A stretch of DNA of 34,623 nt from Thermosulfurimonas dismutans (lineage in GTDB: Bacteria; Desulfobacterota; Thermodesulfobacteria; Thermodesulfobacteriales; Thermodesulfobacteriaceae). Below, piece after piece: positions 28,577 to 34,623 of the stretch. The translations under genes were made by a program, and so were the position numbers. How positions within the stretch are numbered: position 1 is the first letter of the stretch; every line of letters starts with the position of its first letter. A model generated the notes under the pieces. That model was not told the DNA's origin and did no database searches. It worked only from the letters and a program-made list of their open reading frames with translations. The stretch spans positions 1 to 34,623 of the forward strand of contig DRMH01000035.1 in NCBI GenBank assembly GCA_011322625.1, in the 5' to 3' direction.

Positions 28577-30173
28577 TCTCGAATTGCGCCTTCGTAATTT
28601 CCTTCTTATCGAGGAGGCCTCTTTATCCCTGGCCCCGGGGTTTACCGTTTTTACCGGGGAAACCGGGGCCGGGAAGTCGCTCCTGATAAAGGCCCTCCGG
28701 CTGGTCCTGGGAGAGCGGGCCGATCCGGGGTATATCCGTCCCGGGGCCCGTGAAGCGGTGGTGGAGGCCCTTCTGGTGTCCTCCCGCCTGGCCGGGAGGC
28801 TTTCCGACCTGGGATTGGAGCCCGCGGAAGAGGTCCTTATTCGCCGGGTGCTCACCCCGGAACGCTCCCGAATCTTTGTGAACGGGACCCCGGTGACCCT
28901 GAAGATGCTTTCCGAACTCACCCGGGGGCTGGTGGTTCTTACCGGGCAGCATGAGTTTAGAGCCCTGTTTGCTCCGGATTATCGTTTAAGATTGCTCGAC
29001 GAATGGGCCGGGGTGGCGGAGGAGCGCCGGGCCTACGAGAAGGCCTTTTCTACCTGGCGCCGGTTAAGGGAGGAGAAGGCCTCTTTAGAGGAGCGTCTCT
29101 CTCAGGCCCTCCGGGAACGGGATTTTCTCGAGTTTCAGATCCGCGAGATCGAGGAGGCCGATCTCTCTCCGGGAGAGGATCAGGCCCTGCTCCAGGAAAG
29201 GGATCTTCTGCGCAACCTTACCCGTCTTAAAGAGGGTCTGGCCGAAGGGGCAAACCTTTTTCAGGAGGCGGCGGACCTTGTTGCCCGTGGCCTTTCCCGG
29301 CTCAGGGATCTCTCCGGGATCGCCCGGGATCTGGAATCCCTGGTTAACCGGCTGGAGGGAGCCTATTACGAAATCCTGGAGGGGGCCAGAGAACTCACGG
29401 AGCGTCTTTCCGGGCTTCCCGAGGACGAGTCCCGTCTGGAGGAGGTGGAGAATCGCCTGGCCAGGATCGAAAGGCTGAAACGCAAATACGGGGCCACGGT
29501 GGAGGAGATCCTGAATACCCTGGAGGAATTGCGTATTCGCCGGCAGGAACTGGATCTTTCCGGGGATCGTCTGGAGGAGCTTTCCGCCCGGGAGAAGGCC
29601 TGTGCCGAGGAGGCCCTTCGACTGGCCCGCGGACTTTCCTTAAAGCGCAGGGAAGCCGCCCGAAGACTCTCCGAACTGGTAACCGCCGAGCTTTCGGATC
29701 TTGCTCTTAAGGGGGCCTCTTTTCGGGTGGAGGTGCATAGTTCCGAACCCCGGCCGGAGAACCTCACCCGGGAGGGGCTGGACCGGGTGCAATTCCTGGT
29801 GCGCACCAATCCGGGAACCCCGGAAAGACCTCTGGAAAAGGCGGCCTCCGGAGGAGAGCTCTCCCGGATATTCCTGGCCCTGAAGAAGGTGCTTTCCAGC
29901 GAAAGCGAGGGGTTGTGTCTGGTCTTTGACGAGGTGGATGCCGGAATCGGGGGGATCACCGCGGTACGGGTAGGAGAGAAACTCCGCCAGCTGGCGCAAC
30001 GGGACCAGGTCCTGTGTGTTACCCATCTACCGCAGATCGCCGCCCTGGCGGATCACCATTTTTGTGTAACCAAGGAGGTGCAAGAGGGACGGACTTATAC
30101 CCGGGTCCGTCTTCTCTCCGGGCCGGAACGGGAGGAGGAACTAAGACGTATGCGGGGGGAAACCGGTGCCTAG
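28572..30173 (+). CDS. recN: DNA repair protein RecN
   Basis: LLELRLRNFLLIEEASLSLAPGFTVFTGETGAGKSLLIKAL; C-terminal ASGGELSRIFLALKKVLSS...LVFDEVDAGIGGITAVRVGEKLRQLA. Confidence 0.96.
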   Translation: MLLELRLRNFLLIEEASLSLAPGFTVFTGETGAGKSLLIKALRLVLGERADPGYIRPGAREAVVEALLVSSRLAGRLSDLGLEPAEEVLIRRVLTPERSRIFVNGTPVTLKMLSELTRGLVVLTGQHEFRALFAPDYRLRLLDEWAGVAEERRAYEKAFSTWRRLREEKASLEERLSQALRERDFLEFQIREIEEADLSPGEDQALLQERDLLRNLTRLKEGLAEGANLFQEAADLVARGLSRLRDLSGIARDLESLVNRLEGAYYEILEGARELTERLSGLPEDESRLEEVENRLARIERLKRKYGATVEEILNTLEELRIRRQELDLSGDRLEELSAREKACAEEALRLARGLSLKRREAARRLSELVTAELSDLALKGASFRVEVHSSEPRPENLTREGLDRVQFLVRTNPGTPERPLEKAASGGELSRIFLALKKVLSSESEGLCLVFDEVDAGIGGITAVRVGEKLRQLAQRDQVLCVTHLPQIAALADHHFCVTKEVQEGRTYTRVRLLSGPEREEELRRMRGETGA

Positions 30174-31092
30174 GGCCTTGTTGCTTTTTTCGGGTGGGCT
30201 GGACAGCACCCTGGCCGGAAAGGTTCTTCAGGAGCAGGGGATCGAAGTGGTGGCGATACGCTTTATTACCCCCTTTTTTCACTGGAAATGGAGGGGAAGG
30301 GAGGAGGAGTTCGACCGCCTTCTCCGGGAAAAATACGGCTTTCGTGGGATTATACGGGACATCAGTGCGGAATACCTGGAGATGCTCCGGGATCCGCCGC
30401 ACGGTTATGGTTCCGCGGCCAATCCCTGCATTGATTGTAAGATCCTCATGTTAAGAAAGGCCAGAGAGTTGATGCCGGAGGTGGGGGCGGATTTCCTGGC
30501 CACCGGAGAGGTGGTGGGACAGCGTCCCATGAGCCAGCGCCGCAACATCATGCGACACATCGAAAAGGAGGCCGGGGTGGAAGGGTTGCTGGTGCGGCCT
30601 CTTTCGGCCCGGATACTTCCTCCTACCGAGCCCGAAAAAAGGGGTCTTGTGGATCGGGAAAGGCTCTACGATTTTCGGGGGCGCGGGAGGAAACCCCAGA
30701 TGGCTCTCGCCGAACGGCTGGGGATCCACGATTATCCCACTCCGGCCGGAGGGTGCATTCTCACCGATCCCGCCATAGGAAGGCGCATCCTGGAACTTCT
30801 TTCCCTTCGCGGGGGGCTTTCCGTGCGGGAGGCGGAGCTAGCTCTTATCGGACGGCACTTTTTTGAGGAAGGGTTCTGGCTTATCGTGGGGAGAAAGGAG
30901 GCAGAGAATCGTCGTCTCCGGGAGCTTGCCGGTCCCGGGGATCGGCTCTTCCGTATTCGGGGGGTACCCGGCCCCACCGGGCTTCTCCTGGAGGGGCGTG
31001 GCGACCTGGAAAAGGTGAAAGAGATCCTCAAGCGCTACACCCCGAAGGCCCGAAATCTTCAAAGCGTTGAGCTGGAGGAGTTTTCACCGTGA
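30166..31092 (+). CDS. PP-loop (ThiI/MnmA-like) putative tRNA sulfurtransferase
   Basis: LLFSGGLDSTLAGKVLQEQG PP-loop; NPCIDCK and PAGGCILTDP cysteine motifs; C-terminal WLIVGRKEAENRRLRELAGPGDRL resembling the DUF814/NFACT-R type region. Confidence 0.82.
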   Translation: MPRALLLFSGGLDSTLAGKVLQEQGIEVVAIRFITPFFHWKWRGREEEFDRLLREKYGFRGIIRDISAEYLEMLRDPPHGYGSAANPCIDCKILMLRKARELMPEVGADFLATGEVVGQRPMSQRRNIMRHIEKEAGVEGLLVRPLSARILPPTEPEKRGLVDRERLYDFRGRGRKPQMALAERLGIHDYPTPAGGCILTDPAIGRRILELLSLRGGLSVREAELALIGRHFFEEGFWLIVGRKEAENRRLRELAGPGDRLFRIRGVPGPTGLLLEGRGDLEKVKEILKRYTPKARNLQSVELEEFSP

Positions 31093-31856
31093 AGGGGCCG
31101 GTGGTTCTTCTTACGGACTTTGGTCTTTCCGACCACTATGTAGGGGTGATGAAAGGGGTAATTCTCACTCGTGTGCCGGAGGCGGTGCTGGTGGATCTCA
31201 CCCACGCCATCCCCCCGCAGGATATAAGGGCCGCCGCTTATGAGCTTCTGGTTTCCTATCGCTACTTTCCCCGGGGCTCCGTCTTTGTCTGTGTGGTGGA
31301 TCCCGGAGTGGGTACCGAGCGCCGGGCCCTGGTCCTTCGGGCCGCGGATCGGTTTTTCGTGGGGCCGGATAACGGGCTTTTTACCCTGGTGCTTTCTGAA
31401 GATCCTGAGGCCGAAGTGCGGGCCGTGGAAGTGGAACGCTTCCTTTTGCCCCGGGCAAGCCGCACCTTTCACGGAAGAGATCTTTTCGCCCCCCTTGCCG
31501 CGGAGATACTGCGCGGACGACCCCTGGAGGAGTTCGGTCCGGTAATATCCGATCCGGTACTCCTGGAATTTCCCCGTCCCGAACCCAGGCCCGGAGGGCT
31601 CAGGGTTCCGGTGCTTCGGGTGGATGGTTTCGGGAACCTTATTCTCTCGGTTAAACAGGAGGAACTTTCCGGGAGGAGTTTTCGGGTGTCGGTCGCGGGG
31701 CGGGAGGTGCCCCTGGTTTCCACCTACGCAGAGGTCCCTCCCGGGGCTCCGCTTGCGCTCTGGGGAAGCGATGGGTTCCTGGAGATTGCGGTAAATCAGG
31801 GTTCCGCGGAGGAACTCTTCGGAAGATCCCCGGAGATCCTCCTTCTTTGGAAATGA
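31089..31856 (+). CDS. S-adenosyl-L-methionine hydrolase (adenosine-forming), DUF62 / SAM hydroxide adenosyltransferase family
   Basis: VVLLTDFGLSDHYVGVMKGVI, VDLTHAIPPQDIRAAAYEL, VVDPGVGTERRALVLRA, FVGPDNGLFT, FHGRDLFAPLAA, VDGFGNLILS; GTGA overlap with the upstream gene. Confidence 0.92.
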   Translation: MKGPVVLLTDFGLSDHYVGVMKGVILTRVPEAVLVDLTHAIPPQDIRAAAYELLVSYRYFPRGSVFVCVVDPGVGTERRALVLRAADRFFVGPDNGLFTLVLSEDPEAEVRAVEVERFLLPRASRTFHGRDLFAPLAAEILRGRPLEEFGPVISDPVLLEFPRPEPRPGGLRVPVLRVDGFGNLILSVKQEELSGRSFRVSVAGREVPLVSTYAEVPPGAPLALWGSDGFLEIAVNQGSAEELFGRSPEILLLWK

Positions 31857-32563
31857 AACCGGACTTCAGCCGGGATGTCCTTTTCGAGGGAAGACTTACG
31901 GTCTATCAGCCCCGAGAGGGGTATCGCTTTTCCGTGGAGGCCCTGCTTCTGGCCGAATTTGTGCGCTTCAGGAGAAGAGAGCTTGCGGTGGAGCTCGGAG
32001 CCGGTTGCGGGGTGATTTCGGCTCTTCTTGCCCTGCGGTTCCCCGGGGCCCGGATCGTAGCCCTTGAGATCCAGGAGCTTTTGATTCAGGCTTTAGGGCT
32101 TACGGTGAGGGAAAACGGTCTTTCGGACCGGGTCTTTCCGGTGAAGGGGGATGTGAGGAGGATTCCTCTTCGCTCCGGGATCTTTTCCGCGGTGGTGGCC
32201 AACCCCCCTTTTAAGCCTCCTGAGAGCGGGCGTCTCCCTCCGGACGAATCCCATCTTCTGGCCCGTACCGAGACCCTGGCCACGCTTTCCGATTTTCTTC
32301 GTGTGGCCCGTTATCTTCTTAAGACCGGGGGGCGTTTTTTCCTGGTCCATACCGCCCACCGGGCCGTCGAAGTCCTTTGCGGGCTGAGGGAGTTCGGTCT
32401 GGAGCCCAAGCGCCTGCGATGGGTTTATCCCCGCCCCGGGGATGAGGCCCGGTTTCTTCTGGTGGAGGCGATAAAGGGAGCCGCTCCGGAGGTGCGGGTG
32501 GACCCCCCGTTTTTTATTCATCCGGATTCCCGGCCCGGGCCAGAACCCGTCTCCAGGCCCTGA
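31847..32563 (+). CDS. tRNA1(Val) (adenine(37)-N6)-methyltransferase-like (TrmN6) SAM-dependent methyltransferase
   Basis: YRFSVEALLLAEFVRFRRRELAVELGAGCGVISALLAL, ALEIQELL, VVANPPFKPPESGRLPP (NPPF/Y motif). Confidence 0.85.
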   Translation: MEMKPDFSRDVLFEGRLTVYQPREGYRFSVEALLLAEFVRFRRRELAVELGAGCGVISALLALRFPGARIVALEIQELLIQALGLTVRENGLSDRVFPVKGDVRRIPLRSGIFSAVVANPPFKPPESGRLPPDESHLLARTETLATLSDFLRVARYLLKTGGRFFLVHTAHRAVEVLCGLREFGLEPKRLRWVYPRPGDEARFLLVEAIKGAAPEVRVDPPFFIHPDSRPGPEPVSRP

Positions 32564-32957
32564 AGATCTCCCGCAACTCCGGGTCTTCCAAGTGGCGTAC
32601 CGAATCCTCGATACGTTTTTCTTCCTCCGGACTCAGGGAGCGAAGCCTGGAGAGGCGTGGTCTGTTTCTCGGGGGAGAGCCCACCTCGAACCGGATCTCC
32701 CGGAAGAGCTTTTTTCCGGCCCGGCGATTGAGAAGGTCAAGGATACGGGGAACCTCGAATCGAAGGGCCGAAGCCCACACCGGATCACTCACTCCTACCT
32801 TAAGCCTTCCGTGGGAGAAGGAGACCGGCCAGGCCCGGGAGGCCACCTCCTGACCCACCACCTCCTCCCATTCGGAAAGCACCCGCCAGGCGAGAAGCCT
32901 TTCCCGAAAACCCGGGTTCCGAAGGATCCCTTCCAGAATCTTTCCCAGAGGTTCCAT
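32514..32957 (-). CDS. DUF721 / DciA-domain protein
   Basis: VLSEWEEVVGQEVASRAWPVSFSHGRLKVGVSDPVWASALRFEVPRILDLLNRRAGKKLFREIRFEVG matches the DUF721 pattern. Confidence 0.85.
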   Translation of the reverse strand: MEPLGKILEGILRNPGFRERLLAWRVLSEWEEVVGQEVASRAWPVSFSHGRLKVGVSDPVWASALRFEVPRILDLLNRRAGKKLFREIRFEVGSPPRNRPRLSRLRSLSPEEEKRIEDSVRHLEDPELREIFRAWRRVLARAGNPDE

Positions 32958-33005
32958 ACCTACATATTACCCCGCCTTTAATAACAGGGCAGGACCTCAA
33001 AACCT

Positions 33006-33131
33006 TCAACAGGTTTGATTTACTCGTTCGAATCTTTCTCGCGTTTCCGGCTGTTCTGCCAAAACTCGCTGCGCATCCTCTACGGCTTCAGGCGCCAACT
33101 CCAGAACTTTATCTGGTTGATCACCTCTCAT
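33006..33131 (-). other. Possible unlisted small ORF (41 aa) or gene remnant
   Basis: MRGDQPDKVLELAPEAVEDAQRVLAEQPETRERFERVNQTC; protein-like composition on the minus strand, below the ORF-track cutoff. Confidence 0.25.
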
Positions 33132-33250
33132 TACGCAACCTCAGCGGCTTGTCTGCTTCCTGCCTCTTCGGCACTCTCCCTAGAGGCATGCTTTGGGGAA
33201 AGGGAGAAATTTTTGCGGGCTCAAAAGCGGATCTTAACCTTCAGACGGTA

Positions 33251-33293
33251 TTGAACGAACTGGACCTACAATTTAAACTAGTCTAAGACTAGT
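33251..33293 (+). promoter_or_regulatory. Putative vapBC promoter/operator: TTGAAC-N17-TAAACT with overlapping palindrome ACTAGTC-TAA-GACTAGT (33277-33293)
   Basis: Perfect 7-bp inverted repeat overlapping the -10; SD GGAGG downstream; ATG at 33312. Confidence 0.55.
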
Positions 33294-33311
33294 CAAAACG
33301 GAGGCGCGGGT

Positions 33312-33551
33312 ATGGCCATTATAGGGGTTTATGAAGCCAGAACCAGATTTTCTGAACTTTTAGATCGTGTAGCTCGGGGGGAGAGGTTTGTAATTACTCG
33401 GCGCGGGGTTCCGGTGGCGGTGATAGAGCCCGTAGCTCCTCAAAGAAGGCGAAAAGTGGAAGAAGTCATAGAGGAAATTAAAAAGTTCCGGAAAAAGCAC
33501 AGGTTAAACGGGCTTGATATCAAAGAGCTGATTGAAGAGGGGCGAATGTGA
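33312..33551 (+). CDS. Phd/YefM-family antitoxin (VapB-type partner)
   Basis: IIGVYEARTRFSELLDRVARGERFVITRRGVPVAVIEP; 4-bp overlap with the PIN gene. Confidence 0.92.
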   Translation: MAIIGVYEARTRFSELLDRVARGERFVITRRGVPVAVIEPVAPQRRRKVEEVIEEIKKFRKKHRLNGLDIKELIEEGRM

Positions 33552-33961
33552 AGCAGGAGTTTGTATTGGATGCTTCTGTAACCGTAGCCTGGGCTTTGGA
33601 AGACGAAAGAGATCTCTATTCCGAAAAGATTTTGGACGCCCTTGGTGAGGGAAAGGCTTGGGTGCCTTCCATCTGGCCACTTGAGGTGGCCAACGCCTTA
33701 TTAATGGCCGAACGCCGCAGGAGACTCACGCGGGCGGATGTGGAAAATTTTCTTTCCCTCCTTCAGGAACTGCCCATTCAGGTGGAGGGGGATACCGTTT
33801 TAAAGGTTTGGAGTGAAATTTTACTTTTGGCCCGAGAGGAAGGATTGAGTGTTTATGACGCGGCCTATTTGAATCTGGCTATGCGTTTGGGGCTCCCTTT
33901 GGCCACTCTGGATCAGGCCTTGCGAAAAGCCGCCCGAAATTGTGGTGTAGAAGTGCTTTAA
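33548..33961 (+). CDS. vapC: PIN-domain toxin (VapC-like)
   Basis: FVLDASVTVAWALEDE, PSIWPLEVANALLMAERR, GLSVYDAAYLNLAMRLGLPLATLDQALRKAA. Confidence 0.93.
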   Translation: MKQEFVLDASVTVAWALEDERDLYSEKILDALGEGKAWVPSIWPLEVANALLMAERRRRLTRADVENFLSLLQELPIQVEGDTVLKVWSEILLLAREEGLSVYDAAYLNLAMRLGLPLATLDQALRKAARNCGVEVL

Positions 33962-34030
33962 ATCTTTCCTTTTCGCGTTATGTGGCCCCGAAAAGCGAAG
34001 AAGAGGTGCTTCCAGTGGAGGTGGCTCTGA

Positions 34031-34237
34031 TATCCTTCTGAACGCCTGCAGTCTCTTGGGCTTAACGAACGGCAAATAAAGGCGGTGCTTTATGTGAAGG
34101 AGCGGGGCAGGATTACAAATCGGGAATATCAAGAGCTTACAGGAATCTCTAAACGGACCGCTACTCGCGATCTCGACGAACTCCTTGAAAAGGGCGTTTT
34201 TGAGCGTCTCGGGGCAACCGGTAGAGGCACCCAATAG
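34031..34237 (+). pseudogene. C-terminal winged-helix fragment of a RecG-like/AlbA-HATPase type putative transcriptional regulator
   Basis: In-frame remnant after TGA at 34028-34030: YPSERLQSLGLNERQIKAVLYVKERGRITNREYQELTGISKRTATRDLDELLEKGVFERLGATGRGTQ*; no start codon or N-terminal domain. Confidence 0.65.
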
Positions 34238-34303
34238 GGAGTGTCCACCCTCCTCTTGGTAATTTGCTCATTCTACAATTTCCACAGTTGGGTGGACACT
34301 CCC
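34237..34303. repeat. 67-bp element with perfect 14-bp terminal inverted repeats (GGGAGTGTCCACCC ... GGGTGGACACTCCC)
   Basis: Directly read: left arm 34237-34250, right arm 34290-34303, 39-nt interior. Confidence 0.75.
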
Positions 34304-34557
34304 TTTCTCTTAATACCCGGACACAAAAATTTAAGTACCACCTTCAAATTTTGGCTTGTCAGGAAGATTTAAATTGGGTAGATAAGCCTTTTAAGGGGGA
34401 GAATACTACAAGGTCAGCTCAGGACAGATATCCAATCGAAATGACTGAAAAGCAGGAAGCTATCGGGCGGTGAGGCAGGAGATTAAAAAGTATCAAGTAA
34501 AATTTGAATTATCGTTGTGGAAATGCATAATCTTATTGAAAACGAGAGGTTTAAGAT

Positions 34558-34623
34558 ATGGCTACAAAAGCAGTAGAAGAATTTGTGAAAGAATTAAAGT
34601 TGGACTCTAACGCTGAAGTGCAA
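34558..34623 (+). CDS. Start of a hypothetical protein truncated by the window edge
   Basis: SD GAGAGGT then ATG: MATKAVEEFVKELKLDSNAEVQ...; upstream TTGAAT-N16-CATAAT promoter-like sequence at 34504-34531. Confidence 0.45.
   Translation, partial: MATKAVEEFVKELKLDSNAEVQ

Noticed and set aside
33015-33254. 79-aa plus-strand ORF upstream of vapB
   Set aside because: No recognisable family, no SD, and the minus strand here looks at least as protein-like; treated as remnant or non-coding.
34264-34473. 69-aa ORF starting inside the inverted-repeat element
   Set aside because: Starts within the 67-bp element, no SD, no family resemblance.

Overview
This 34.6 kb window is a gene-dense, GC-rich chromosomal segment of a Gram-negative bacterium, since a lipid A cluster is present. 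The gene content and style suggest a thermophile of the Thermodesulfobacteria/deltaproteobacterial type, but that is an inference. Most of it is packed operons with overlapping start and stop codons.

Blocks, left to right:
(1) C-terminal tail of a TumE-like toxin.
(2) DUF488 gene, divergent from a NodIJ-type ABC transporter.
(3) Met/Gln-rich secreted protein followed by a CPH-type (CopB-like) copper P-type ATPase with a His-rich N-terminus.
(4) A minus-strand operon: PilJ/CZB chemoreceptor, outer-membrane beta-barrel, PP2C phosphatase, Ser/Thr kinase with a periplasmic FGE/SUMF1-like domain.
(5) ftsB-like, efp, two small ORFs, lpxK.
(6) GT4 glycosyltransferase and amylo-alpha-1,6-glucosidase.
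(7) lpxD-fabZ-lpxA-lpxI-Gfo/Idh-lpxB.
(8) alaS.
(9) recA-hldE1-eno-HU (minus strand), divergent from recN-PP-loop-SAM hydrolase-TrmN6-like.
(10) DciA/DUF721.
(11) An AT-richer accessory tail with a VapBC module and its putative operator, a truncated winged-helix fragment, and a 67-bp perfect-terminal inverted-repeat element.

The best candidates for something undescribed are the chemoreceptor/barrel/PP2C/kinase-FGE operon, the HU-like protein with Phe in place of the intercalating Pro, and the small ORF pair split by an in-frame amber codon. All identifications come from reading motifs by eye. No database search was run.
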